This document shows positions 9,943 to 18,900 of a DNA stretch of 64,000 bases, one piece after another. The stretch comes from Alphaproteobacteria bacterium (GTDB lineage Bacteria > Pseudomonadota > Alphaproteobacteria > Micropepsales > Micropepsaceae). A model generated the notes under the pieces. The model was given only the letters and a program-made list of their open reading frames with translations. It was not told where the DNA came from and did no database searches. The DNA is taken from the NCBI GenBank assembly GCA_017307355.1, contig JAFKFG010000017.1:1-64000 (forward strand), read 5' to 3'. The position numbers and the translations under genes were made by a program. Each line of letters starts with the position of its first letter. The first letter of the stretch is position 1.

Positions 9943-11082
9943 TTACGGCCTGTCCTTGGCGGGAAATCCATAGAGCGCCAGATAGCGCGCCGCGATGCCG
10001 GCGATGTCGTAATGCGCGGCCACGAAGTCGCGGCCGCTCGCGCCGATGCGATGGCGCAGCTCGCCGTCCTGCAGAAGCTGGCCGACATGGCGTTCGAACG
10101 CATCGTCCTGCGTGAAGAGATAGCCGGACCGGCCATGCTCGATGAACACGTCATTGACGCCGGGAAGATGGCGGGCGACGACGGCAAGGCCATGGGCCAT
10201 GGCTTCGATCACCACCGTGCCGAAGCCTTCCTCATGCGAGGCGAACACCATCATGTCGGCGGCCCGGTAGAAATCCCAGGGCGCCTCGCTATAGCCGGCG
10301 AAACGCACATGCCGCTCCAGGCCGTGATCGGCCACATATTTGCGCACCAGGGCGGCATAGTCCGGCTCGACATCGGGGCCGACCAGGACCAGCAGCAGAT
10401 CCGGATGGCTTTTTGCGAGCGCATGAATTTGGCGCACCAGGAACATCTGATCCTTGCGGGCGCAAATCCCGCCCACCGACACCAGCATTTTCGCTTTGGG
10501 GTCGATGGAGAGTTTTTCGCGGGCCGCCGCCGCGGAGGCGGCATCGAGATCGGGAATGGCGATCCCGATGGGGATCAATGAGGATTTCCGCGCCGGGACA
10601 TAGCGGTTGTTTTCGGAAAACAGCTTGGGGCTGATGGCCACGAACTGGTCGATGGACCCGAACAGGCGGCGTATCAGCGGGCGAAGGCGGGGGCGGTAGG
10701 TGCGCAGCAAGCCTTCGATGCTGTCGTCGAGGGTGGCGGAGAGGACGAGCCGGCATCCCTTCAGCTTGAGCATCAGGCTGCCCGCGAAGGTGCGATCGAC
10801 ATGGGTGTGATAATGCACGGCGGTGTAGCGACCGGCATGGCGCGCGAGCCAGGCCGCGATCTCGCGCTGGCTGGCCGGGCCCTGCGGACCGCTCAGATAA
10901 TGCACGTCCGACAGATGCGCGGGAACGACCGGATCGGCGGGCGCGGGCGTGGCGGTCACCGCGACGTCATGGGCCAGGTCCGGCCGCAAGCGGGCGAAAT
11001 AGGGTGCCAGCCGCTCGACGAAAATGCCTTCGCCGGTGAATTGCGGCCGGAAATATTTGAAGACGTGCAGGACCCGGCTCAT
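9943..11082 (-). CDS. Family 4 (GT-B) glycosyltransferase
   Basis: 379 aa retaining GT-B enzyme. The N-terminal domain has FTGEGIFVERLAPYF. The C-terminal domain has MLVSVGGICARKDQ and the nucleotide-sugar motif ASHEEGFGTVVIEAMAHGLAVVA with the expected Glu residues. The start overlaps the stop of the upstream glycosyltransferase gene by four bases (ATGA), so the two are co-translated. Likely elongates the same glycan handled by Wzm/Wzt. Sugar specificity unknown. Confidence 0.9.
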   Translation of the reverse strand: MSRVLHVFKYFRPQFTGEGIFVERLAPYFARLRPDLAHDVAVTATPAPADPVVPAHLSDVHYLSGPQGPASQREIAAWLARHAGRYTAVHYHTHVDRTFAGSLMLKLKGCRLVLSATLDDSIEGLLRTYRPRLRPLIRRLFGSIDQFVAISPKLFSENNRYVPARKSSLIPIGIAIPDLDAASAAAAREKLSIDPKAKMLVSVGGICARKDQMFLVRQIHALAKSHPDLLLVLVGPDVEPDYAALVRKYVADHGLERHVRFAGYSEAPWDFYRAADMMVFASHEEGFGTVVIEAMAHGLAVVARHLPGVNDVFIEHGRSGYLFTQDDAFERHVGQLLQDGELRHRIGASGRDFVAAHYDIAGIAARYLALYGFPAKDRP

Positions 11083-12083
11083 CGCTTGTCCTGTCCGGGG
11101 CCGGCGGGACGCTCGGCCAGGGCGATGAGAGGCGCGCGCAGCGGTGCGGGCAGGGAGGCGAGAAATGCTTTCAGGCGCTGCTTGAAATTGAGGTTTCCAC
11201 CGCCGACCGCGGCGGCGAGGGAGCGCACCAGTTGGTAATCGCCCTTGGTGAAAGCCAGTTCCAGCGCTTGCGCGTTGCGCTGTTTTATCTGCGCCTCGAT
11301 CTCAGCGGCATATTTTTTCCCGACAGCGTGATGGGCCCTGGCGTGCTGCAATATTTTCACTTCGCCCAGCAGGTTGGCCAACTGATTGCCGCTGTAATTG
11401 CCGTCATGCCGCCGGATGCCGACCAGGGCGGTTTCGATCATGCCGGCCGGCGCTTCGGCCACGCAGCGCAGGGTGAATTCGAAATCCTCGCTGGCGGTGC
11501 GCGCGAATTTTGTCTGATACCCGCCGACGGCCTCGAACAGCGCCCGGGTCATTACGATGGTGGAGTGAAAGATGGGCTGGAATTTCAGGATGTGCGGATA
11601 AAGCGGCTCGGTGAAGATCGTTCCGCCTTCCGCCTTTTGCGATGCGACCGCCTCCCAGAAGCCGTTCGGCACGGCCGCGAATTTGGTGGCCGTCTCCCAG
11701 GCGCCGTTTTTCACCAGCTGAAAATTGCCGAAGATGAATTGCGGATGGGGCGCTGTTTCGGCAATGCGCCGGGCCCGGGCGAGATATTCGGGGCGCCACA
11801 GATCGTCGCTGTCGCAGAACCACAGCCAGTCGCCCGTCGCCATCGCCGCGCCCACATTGCGGGCCACGGGCGCGCCACTGTTTTCGATCCGCTTGTAGCG
11901 CACCTTGTCGCCGAATGTCGCGACCACGGCCTCCGTCGCATCGGTCGAGCCGTCATCGACCACGATGATCTCGTGCGGCGGCACGGTTTGCGCCAGCAGG
12001 GCGGAAATGGTTTCGTGCAGAAAATCCGCCCGGTTATAGGCGGGAATGATCGCGCTGACGCGCCACTGCGCCGGATCAAGCAT
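11079..12083 (-). CDS. Family 2 glycosyltransferase
   Basis: 334 aa. GT-A signature SAIIPAYNRADFLHETI, IVVDDGSTDAT and CDSDDLW (DxD region) near 95-105, followed by a variable C-terminal acceptor domain and a basic tail. First gene of a two-gene minus-strand operon with the GT-B enzyme (4-base overlap). Likely another transferase for the surface polysaccharide. ATG at 12083. Confidence 0.88.
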   Translation of the reverse strand: MLDPAQWRVSAIIPAYNRADFLHETISALLAQTVPPHEIIVVDDGSTDATEAVVATFGDKVRYKRIENSGAPVARNVGAAMATGDWLWFCDSDDLWRPEYLARARRIAETAPHPQFIFGNFQLVKNGAWETATKFAAVPNGFWEAVASQKAEGGTIFTEPLYPHILKFQPIFHSTIVMTRALFEAVGGYQTKFARTASEDFEFTLRCVAEAPAGMIETALVGIRRHDGNYSGNQLANLLGEVKILQHARAHHAVGKKYAAEIEAQIKQRNAQALELAFTKGDYQLVRSLAAAVGGGNLNFKQRLKAFLASLPAPLRAPLIALAERPAGPGQDKR

Positions 12084-12215
12084 GGCGATAGCGTTTCGCT
12101 AGGCCCGGGAAGATCGTCGGTGCGCGCGTCATGATCGAACAATGCCTTATGTGACTGGCACCCTGTGTTGCGAAAAGCGTGCCGCCCGTGAATATGGACT
12201 TCGTGCAGAATAGCT

Positions 12216-12238
12216 AAGCCGTTATAAAGAAACGGCTT
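12216..12238. terminator. Inverted repeat with 8-bp arms in the 12084-12393 spacer
   Basis: AAGCCGTT and AACGGCTT pair around a 7-base loop, followed on the plus strand by TTA. It lies in a 310-bp spacer between divergent genes. A terminator of weak type or an operator are both possible. The rest of the spacer shows TATAAT at 12307-12312 but no matching -35 box that I can defend. Confidence 0.3.
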
Positions 12239-12393
12239 TATGCCGTCCATCAAATCGCGATCTATGCTTAAAATCTTTTGCGGAACTCGGGCGGTTTACC
12301 AACGGCGTATAATCCGGGAAGGCCTGGGCCCTTTGCGATGGGGAATTGCCGCAGAACTCGGCTAGGGTCGCGCAAAACGGAAGTCTGAATCGG

Positions 12394-14439
12394 ATGGCGA
12401 CCAAAATGGCGTGGGGCAGATCTTTTATTCTGGCGTCCGGGTTCCTGCTCTGCGGCCTCGTCGCAGCATCCCCGGCGATGGCGCAAGCGCCCGCCAATGG
12501 AGCGGTCGGCAAATTCGAACTTCATGCCGATGCCTCGATGCCCGCCAGGACCGTCAGCTTCGGCCAGCTTTTCGTGCCCGGCACGGTTCAGCGCGGCGAC
12601 CGGCTGCAGGTGTTGGTGGAAGGCCGTGCCGTGCCCACCCAGATCGACGCCAAAGCCTTCAACGCCGACGGCTCCGTACGCCACGCCATTGTGACGCTGG
12701 CGCTGCCGCAATTGTCGTCCGGCAAAACGCTGGACGGCCAGATCGTCAAGCAGGCGGATGCCGCTCCGGCCGCCGCGCCCGCCGCCGCCGCGATTCCGGC
12801 GCTGACGGTCACGCTCAAGATCAAAGAGGCTGGCGGCGCGGTCAAACCCGTGACCGTCGATCTGCAGGCCATCGCGCAGAATCCCAAGAATGTCGTGCCG
12901 GGCTTTTGGATCAACGGCCCGTTGGCGCAGGAACGCCGCTACATGGCGGAGGTCAATGAACGGCTCCAGATCCTGTTCGACGTCTTCACGCCGGCACAGG
13001 GTCCGGCCCGGATCGATGTGATCCTGCACAATGACTGGACCGGAATCCGCCACGACGACAATTTCGATTATGACGTGGAGATGCGGCTGGCGGGCTCCGT
13101 CGCTTTCCAGGCGCGGGATGTGCATCAATACAGCTTCTCCACCTGGCATCGGCTGTTGTGGACCGACGGCAAGCCGTCGGTGCGCGTGGTGCCGGATCTG
13201 GCGAGCCTTTCGGCGGCGGGCGCGGTGCCGCGCTACAATCCCGATTTCAAGATCGCCGGCGTGTTCTCGGAGCAGATCGCGCAAGCGGCGTCCAAGGCGG
13301 GCGACAAGGCGATGGAGATGGGCATCGTGGACAGGCACATGCCCGATACCGGCGGACGGATGGATATCGGTCCGTTGCCGGCTTGGGCGGTGATCGATCT
13401 GCTGGACCCCAGCGAGAGCAGCCGCAAGGTTCTTCTGTCCAACGGCGATGCCGCCGGAAGCGTGCCCTGGCACCTGCGCGACCGCAAGACCGGCCAGCCG
13501 CTCACCATCGATGCCTATCCGACTCTTTGGATGGACTCGCGCGGCACGGCCATTCCCGGCGTTCTGCCCGAACCCTTCAACGAAGAGATTCACGGCTGGA
13601 CCATGGATGATGCCCATCAGCCGTCGCTGAGCTATCTGCCGTATTTGCTCACCGGCTCGCAATATTATCGCGACGAGCTGGCGGCCCAGGCCGCATTCGT
13701 TCTGTTCTTTTACGATCCCAATTTCCGGGGCCAGAGCCATGGCCTGTTCATCGGCGAGCATGGCGAAGCCTGGCAGCAGGTGCGCGGCGTCGCCTGGTCG
13801 CTTCGCACCCTTGCCACCGCCGCCTATATCCTGCCCGCCAATGACCCCATGCGCGGCTATTTCGACGCCAAGCTCAAAGGCAATCTCGCCAAGCTGGTGC
13901 AGCTCTTCATCCAGAACCGCAGCCTGAAATCCGCCGGCCCGCTGGAAGGCTGGTTTCCCGGCGCCTACCGGCCCGACAATTGGACCGCGCCCTGGCAGCA
14001 GGGCTTCATGGTCGTGGTCCTGAACTGGATCAACGACATGGGCTATTCCGACGCCGGCAAGGTGATGGGATGGATGTCGAACTTCATCGATGGGCTTTTC
14101 ACCAGCGGCGACCAGGGCTTCAACCCGGAGAGCGGCGCCTCCTATATGCTCCAGGTCTATGACGCCGGCACCGAGCGCCGCTTCAACAGCTGGGCCGAAT
14201 TGTTCCAGAAAAGCGACCAGGCCAAGCGGCCGGCTAAGGATATCGACGATAACTGGACCAATTACGGCCTGATCATGCGGGCCGCCACCGGCGCCACCTA
14301 TGGGCTCACCGGTTCTGCCCGGTCCCGCGCCGCCTATGAATACACCACGGCCCGGTCCAACCGGATCACCTGGCCGGAAGCGAAAGGCGATCCCACTTTC
14401 GCGATCCAGCCGCGCGCGGAGGCAAAGCCGGCGCGCTGA
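12394..14439 (+). CDS. Large exported protein resembling RIFT-barrel/alpha-toroid polysaccharide lyases (PcRGLX/YetA-like)
   Basis: 681 aa with a clear signal peptide (basic start, hydrophobic stretch, cleavage after SPAMAQA). ATG 12394 is preferred over a TTG 48 bases earlier. Residues about 40-110 (PARTVSFGQLFVPGTVQRG, later DGSVRHAIV) look like the N-terminal RIFT barrel of the exo-rhamnogalacturonan-lyase-like PcRGLX/YetA group. The C-terminal half is helical and Trp/Tyr-rich (SYLPYLLTGSQYYRDEL, GEAWQQVRGVAW), as in an alpha-toroid. Set in a polysaccharide locus, it may trim or release the polymer in the periplasm. The family assignment is by eye; enzyme activity is not demonstrated. Confidence 0.6.
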   Translation: MATKMAWGRSFILASGFLLCGLVAASPAMAQAPANGAVGKFELHADASMPARTVSFGQLFVPGTVQRGDRLQVLVEGRAVPTQIDAKAFNADGSVRHAIVTLALPQLSSGKTLDGQIVKQADAAPAAAPAAAAIPALTVTLKIKEAGGAVKPVTVDLQAIAQNPKNVVPGFWINGPLAQERRYMAEVNERLQILFDVFTPAQGPARIDVILHNDWTGIRHDDNFDYDVEMRLAGSVAFQARDVHQYSFSTWHRLLWTDGKPSVRVVPDLASLSAAGAVPRYNPDFKIAGVFSEQIAQAASKAGDKAMEMGIVDRHMPDTGGRMDIGPLPAWAVIDLLDPSESSRKVLLSNGDAAGSVPWHLRDRKTGQPLTIDAYPTLWMDSRGTAIPGVLPEPFNEEIHGWTMDDAHQPSLSYLPYLLTGSQYYRDELAAQAAFVLFFYDPNFRGQSHGLFIGEHGEAWQQVRGVAWSLRTLATAAYILPANDPMRGYFDAKLKGNLAKLVQLFIQNRSLKSAGPLEGWFPGAYRPDNWTAPWQQGFMVVVLNWINDMGYSDAGKVMGWMSNFIDGLFTSGDQGFNPESGASYMLQVYDAGTERRFNSWAELFQKSDQAKRPAKDIDDNWTNYGLIMRAATGATYGLTGSARSRAAYEYTTARSNRITWPEAKGDPTFAIQPRAEAKPAR

Positions 14440-14514
14440 TCCTTCGCGATGCTGCAACCGTGCCTGGGCGGTGATATGATCGTCTCGTGATTTGACCCAG
14501 CCTGAAGTGCAAGC

Positions 14515-16032
14515 GTGACCAACATCCTGTCCCTCTCGCTGAGCGATTTGAGCACGAGAGCGCTCGGACGGCGCGTTCGCCATTTGCGCGACGATCCCAG
14601 CATTCCCTTATGCGTGAAGCTGGAAGGCGCCATCCTTCGGACCGGAACCACCGCGGAACTCGCCTTGGCGCTGTTGCGCCGGCGCCCCTGGATGCTGTTC
14701 GCCATGCTGGCCTGGCTTGTGCGGGATCGTTCGGAGTTCCGCGACCGGGTGGTCGAACATGCGGTGTTCGATCCCGCCGGCCTGCCCTATCGCCGTCCGT
14801 TCCTGGCATTCCTGCGCCGCGAAGCCGCCTCGGGCCGCGAGATCTTCCTGGTCACGCGGGCTAGGCCCGAAGTCGCCCGGGCCATCGCCAATCATCTGGG
14901 CCTGTTCACGGACGTGATCGAAATCGCCCCCGACGGAACCGGCGAAGGCATCGCCCGGACGCTCTGCGCCCGCTTCGGATCGGGCGATTTCGATTTCGCC
15001 GGCAGCGGGCATGCCGATATCCCCGTGTGGCGGACGGCGCGCCGTTCCGTGATCGTGGCGCCGTCGCCGCAGCTGCTCAAGAACCAGATGTGGAACAGCC
15101 AGACGGCGGACGTGCTGTGTCCCGACGACCGCATCTCGGGACGTTATATCGATGCCCTGCATCCGGGCCGCTGGATCAAGAATCTGCTGATCTTCATTCC
15201 GCTGCTGGACGCCGCCAACCGGGACAGCGCGCATTTCGTGGTCAGCGCGTATCTGGCCTTCTGCGCCTATTGCCTGGTCGCGTCGGCGGGCTATGTCGCC
15301 AACGACCTGATCGATCTTCGCGCCGACCGGCGCCATGTGATCAAGCATCGCCGCGTTTTCGCCATGGCCCGCCTTTCCATTCCCCGCGGCGTGCTGCTCT
15401 TTTTGGGGCTGGCGGCGGCGGGATTTGGCGTCAGCCTTTTCCTGTCGCCGCTGCTGGCGGGATGGATGGCGGTCTATCTGGCCCTGTCGCTGTCCTATTC
15501 GCTGTGGCTGAAAAAGACCCTGGTGCTGGACATCCTGGCGCTGACGGCGCTGACCATGCACCGCGTCCTCACCGGCTTCATCCTGGCGGCAGCCGTGCCG
15601 CCTTTCTGGCTTTTGCTGTTCTCGGGCTTCTTTTTCTTCGGCTTGGGCGTGCTGGCGCGCTATGGCGAATTGAAAAGCAGCCGCTTTTCCGGTTCCCGGC
15701 TGGCCACGCGCGCCAGTGCCTACCGGCCGGGCGATCAGGACATCCTGGCCAGCTTCGGACTGGCGGGCGGCTATCTGTCGGCGGCGATCCTGGCGGTTTA
15801 CGCGATCACCCCGGATGCCCGGGCGGCGTTCCGTACCCCCGAGGCGTTGTGGCTGCTGTGCCCGGTTCTGCTCTATTGGATCAGCCGGGTGTGGATATTC
15901 GCCCGGCGCGGCCGGGTGCCCGAAGACCCGCTCCTGTTCGCGCTCAAGGATCGGGCCAGCCTGTATGTCGCGCTGGCGTCAGCGGGGATTTTCCTGGCGG
16001 CCGCCCAGCTGTCTCTGGATCGCTTTATCTGA
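14515..16032 (+). CDS. UbiA-family prenyltransferase with degenerate N-terminal HAD domain
   Basis: 505 aa. Residues 1 to about 200 align by pattern to a HAD-type domain, but motif I reads VKLEGAI at 34-40 instead of DxDGT: the nucleophile Asp is Lys35 and the second Asp is Glu37. The rest is a membrane prenyltransferase with about nine helices and the polyprenyl-diphosphate motif NDLIDLRADRRH near 263-274, then SLSYSLWLKKTLVLDI. The group is related to decaprenyl-phosphate phosphoribosyltransferases. It may make a polyprenyl-linked sugar precursor for the neighbouring pathway. Starts with GTG. Confidence 0.85.
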   Translation: MTNILSLSLSDLSTRALGRRVRHLRDDPSIPLCVKLEGAILRTGTTAELALALLRRRPWMLFAMLAWLVRDRSEFRDRVVEHAVFDPAGLPYRRPFLAFLRREAASGREIFLVTRARPEVARAIANHLGLFTDVIEIAPDGTGEGIARTLCARFGSGDFDFAGSGHADIPVWRTARRSVIVAPSPQLLKNQMWNSQTADVLCPDDRISGRYIDALHPGRWIKNLLIFIPLLDAANRDSAHFVVSAYLAFCAYCLVASAGYVANDLIDLRADRRHVIKHRRVFAMARLSIPRGVLLFLGLAAAGFGVSLFLSPLLAGWMAVYLALSLSYSLWLKKTLVLDILALTALTMHRVLTGFILAAAVPPFWLLLFSGFFFFGLGVLARYGELKSSRFSGSRLATRASAYRPGDQDILASFGLAGGYLSAAILAVYAITPDARAAFRTPEALWLLCPVLLYWISRVWIFARRGRVPEDPLLFALKDRASLYVALASAGIFLAAAQLSLDRFI

Positions 16033-16052
16033 TTGTATCAGAACGGGAAAAG

Positions 16053-16322
16053 TTAGCGGTCGCGTCCCGGCAGGAAGGTCTGGTTCCAGCGCGGTTTCTT
16101 GTCGCCATCCGGCTTCGGCGCGGCCAGGCGGCGGGCGATGTTGGCCGACGGCTGCGCCTGCTTTTTCCATTTGGGCCCGGCCTTGGGCCTGACGGCTGTG
16201 GTGGAGCGCATCGCCAGCAATCCGGTTCCATATTCGCCCAAGCCGGCGACATCGTTGCGATACGCCCAATAGGCGATCAGAACGAAGCCGACGACGGCGA
16301 TAAGGAACAGAAGGCCGGACAT
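16053..16322 (-). CDS. Small single-span membrane protein, unknown function
   Basis: 89 aa: one N-terminal membrane helix (GLLFLIAVVGFVLIAYWAY), then a basic Lys/Arg/Pro-rich cytoplasmic tail. Read against the surrounding genes, ending 20 bases beyond the prenyltransferase stop. Composition and an ATG start look like real coding sequence, but no family is recognised. Confidence 0.6.
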   Translation of the reverse strand: MSGLLFLIAVVGFVLIAYWAYRNDVAGLGEYGTGLLAMRSTTAVRPKAGPKWKKQAQPSANIARRLAAPKPDGDKKPRWNQTFLPGRDR

Positions 16323-16473
16323 GGTTATTCTCCCAGATGAACGGTCTCACGCTTTATTTCATTGTACAAGGCGACCTTCACGCATTAGTTAACCTCTTGC
16401 TGCCATCCTGACCCGCGCGGGCACGATACCTGCATGGCTCGCGGTCAAGTCTCGTTTTGGGGAGCCTTTTCGC

Positions 16474-17802
16474 GTGCGTGATCTTATCCTGCTGGCCGCG
16501 CTGGTAAGCGTGTTCCCGCTCATCCTGCGCGCGCCGGCCATCGGTATCCTGACCTGGATCTGGATCACGCTGATGAGCCCGCAGCGGGAGGTCTATGGAT
16601 TTCTCGCCGGCTTCCAGCTGAATTTCTATTTCGCCATCCTGACCGCGATCGCCTGGGTCTTTTCCAAGGAAAAGAAGATCGCGCCGATGAACCCGGTCAC
16701 CGCCCTGGTGGTCCTGTTCGGCGTCTGGGCTTCGATCACCACCTATTACGCGCTCCATCGCCCCTTCTCGTATGAAATATGGGACCGGACGATGAAGACG
16801 CTGATCCTGACATTGGCGGTGATGACCATCGCCAACACCAAGATGCGCATCCAGGCCGTGGTGTGGGTGACGGTCCTGTCTCTGGGCTATTTCGGCGTCA
16901 AGGGCGGCGGCTTCACCTTGCTGACGGGCGGCGGCAACCACGTTTTCGGTCCCGAGAACACCATGATCGAAGACAACAACAATCTGGGCCTGGCGTTGGT
17001 GATGATCCTGCCCTTGATCGATTATCTGCGCACCACCAGCGAGAAATACTGGGTCCGGCTCAGCCTGTTGCTGGCCATGGGCCTGACCATCGTGGCGGTG
17101 ATCGGCACCTATTCGCGCGGCGCCCTGGCGTCGCTGGCGGTGATGGGCGTGTTCTATGCCATCAAGTCGCGCGCGGGCCTGCTGCCGCTGCTGTTGGGCG
17201 CCATGGTCGTCCTGGCGCTGCCCAGTCTGGTGCCGTCGAGCTGGTTCGAGCGCATGTCGACCATCCACACTTACGACCAGGACGATTCTTTCGAAGGCCG
17301 CGTCTCCGCCTGGCGGACCAGTCTCAATATCGCCGAGTCGCGCATCACCGGCGGCGGCTTCTCGTCGGTCAATCTGGACGATGTGGCGCTGGCCTATCCG
17401 TCTCCCGGCAGCCTGACTTTCGGCCGCGCCGCGCACAGCATCTATTTCGAGGTTCTGGGCGACCACGGCTTTATTGGCCTTGCCCTGTTCCTGATGCTGC
17501 TCGCTGCCGCCTGGTACAACACCGCCGCCACTCTATCTTTCGCCAAGAACAAGCCGGAGCTGGATTGGGCGGTCAAACTCGCGCGGATGATGCAAGTCAG
17601 CATCATCGGCTTCATGACCGGCGGCGCGCTTCTGTCGCTGGCCTATTATGACGGCTTCCTGATCATCGTGGCGCTGACCACCGCGCTGCTGCTGGTGGTG
17701 AAAAAGCCGCTCACCCAGGATGCCTTGGGCCGCACCGTGCCGACATGGCGCCGGCCCATCGAACAGGATATGCGTGCGCTCGCCAAGACTTCGGGCGCCT
17801 AG
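16474..17802 (+). CDS. O-antigen ligase/polymerase-like protein of the exosortase-A O-glycosylation ligase type
   Basis: 442 aa, about 11 membrane helices. The pattern fits Wzy/WaaL-type enzymes: GTYSRGALASL before the large periplasmic loop, and AHSIYFEVLGDHGFIGL after it, where the His is conserved. The N-terminal part (TWIWITLMSPQREVYGF) is typical of the ligase subgroup annotated as exosortase A system-associated. It should polymerise the glycan or ligate it to lipid or protein in the periplasm. No exosortase is seen in this window, so the subgroup name may not reflect function. GTG start after a GGGGAG site. Confidence 0.82.
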   Translation: MRDLILLAALVSVFPLILRAPAIGILTWIWITLMSPQREVYGFLAGFQLNFYFAILTAIAWVFSKEKKIAPMNPVTALVVLFGVWASITTYYALHRPFSYEIWDRTMKTLILTLAVMTIANTKMRIQAVVWVTVLSLGYFGVKGGGFTLLTGGGNHVFGPENTMIEDNNNLGLALVMILPLIDYLRTTSEKYWVRLSLLLAMGLTIVAVIGTYSRGALASLAVMGVFYAIKSRAGLLPLLLGAMVVLALPSLVPSSWFERMSTIHTYDQDDSFEGRVSAWRTSLNIAESRITGGGFSSVNLDDVALAYPSPGSLTFGRAAHSIYFEVLGDHGFIGLALFLMLLAAAWYNTAATLSFAKNKPELDWAVKLARMMQVSIIGFMTGGALLSLAYYDGFLIIVALTTALLLVVKKPLTQDALGRTVPTWRRPIEQDMRALAKTSGA

Positions 17803-17844
17803 ATCAGCGTCCGAAGGCTGGCGCATTCGCATTGAGGGGGAAGA

Positions 17845-18825
17845 ATGTCCGTATTGGTGACCGGCGGTGCCGGCTATATCGGCAGCCACATGACCTTGGA
17901 GCTTGTCGACCGGGGCGATTCCGTGGTGGTGCTGGACAATCTGGTTACCGGCGTGCGCGCGCAAGTGTCGGAAAAAGCCACCTTCGTCGAAGGCGATATC
18001 AGCGACAAGGATCTGGTCCGCGACATTCTCAAGACCCACAAGGTCGATGCGGTGATCCATTTCGCCGGCTCGATCGTGGTGCCGGAATCGGTGGAAGATC
18101 CTCTCAAATATTATTCCAACAACACCGCCAAATCCCGCGACCTGATCGAAAGCTGCGTGGCGAGCGGGGTGAAGCAATTCATCTTTTCCTCCACCGCCGC
18201 GGTCTATGGCGTCACCGATGAAGCCAGCATCGCCGAGGATGGCGCCAAGGATCCCGCCAGTCCCTATGGCCGCTCCAAGCTGATGACGGAATGGATGCTG
18301 GAGGATACGGCCCACGCCCATGATTTCCGCTATGTCGCCTTGCGCTATTTCAATGTCGCGGGCGCCGACCCCAAGGGCCGCAGCGGCCAGTCCACGCCCC
18401 GCGCCACCCATCTGATCAAGCGCGCCTGCCAGGTGGCGCTGGGCCGCGCGCCCTATCTGGGGATTTTCGGCACGGATTTCCCCACCCCCGACGGCACCGG
18501 CGTGCGCGATTACATCCATGTCTCCGACCTGATCGGCGCGCATGCCCTGGCTCTGGCGCATTTGCGCGGCGGCGGCGCTTCGAGCCTTTTCAATTGCGGC
18601 TATGGCCACGGTTTTTCGGTGCGCGAAGTGGCCAAGGCGGTGGAGCGGGTGGCGGGCGCCCCCTTGGCGGTCAAGGAAATGCCCCGCCGTGCCGGCGATC
18701 CGCCGGCCATCGTCTCCAATCCCGCCAAGCTGAAAGCCGCCCTGGGCTGGAAGCCGCAGCATGACTCGCTGGACGAGATCGTGGCCAGCGCGTTGGCCTG
18801 GGAACGCCGGCTGAATTCCGCGTAA
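17845..18825 (+). CDS. galE: UDP-glucose 4-epimerase
   Basis: 326 aa extended SDR enzyme interconverting UDP-Glc and UDP-Gal, possibly also the N-acetyl forms. It begins with the NAD-binding GGAGYIGSH, has the catalytic SSTAAVYG Ser region and the YGRSK Tyr-Lys pair, then the substrate-binding segment ending DGTGVRDYIHVSDL. It lies 42 bases after the ligase-like gene in the same direction, with GGGGGAAG before the ATG. It supplies galactose-type donors to the glycosyltransferases. Confidence 0.95.
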   Translation: MSVLVTGGAGYIGSHMTLELVDRGDSVVVLDNLVTGVRAQVSEKATFVEGDISDKDLVRDILKTHKVDAVIHFAGSIVVPESVEDPLKYYSNNTAKSRDLIESCVASGVKQFIFSSTAAVYGVTDEASIAEDGAKDPASPYGRSKLMTEWMLEDTAHAHDFRYVALRYFNVAGADPKGRSGQSTPRATHLIKRACQVALGRAPYLGIFGTDFPTPDGTGVRDYIHVSDLIGAHALALAHLRGGGASSLFNCGYGHGFSVREVAKAVERVAGAPLAVKEMPRRAGDPPAIVSNPAKLKAALGWKPQHDSLDEIVASALAWERRLNSA

Positions 18826-18900
18826 GCCACCGGTTCCAAACTTGTCGCCCCCGTGGCGCCGGTGCTAGTGAGAAACTATCACAGGTCAAGCCGGGGGCTG

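Noticed and set aside
12268..14583. Long minus-strand open frame opposite the exported lyase-like gene
   Set aside because: The plus-strand product has a signal peptide and structured sequence; the minus-strand product is low-complexity and also overlaps the next gene.
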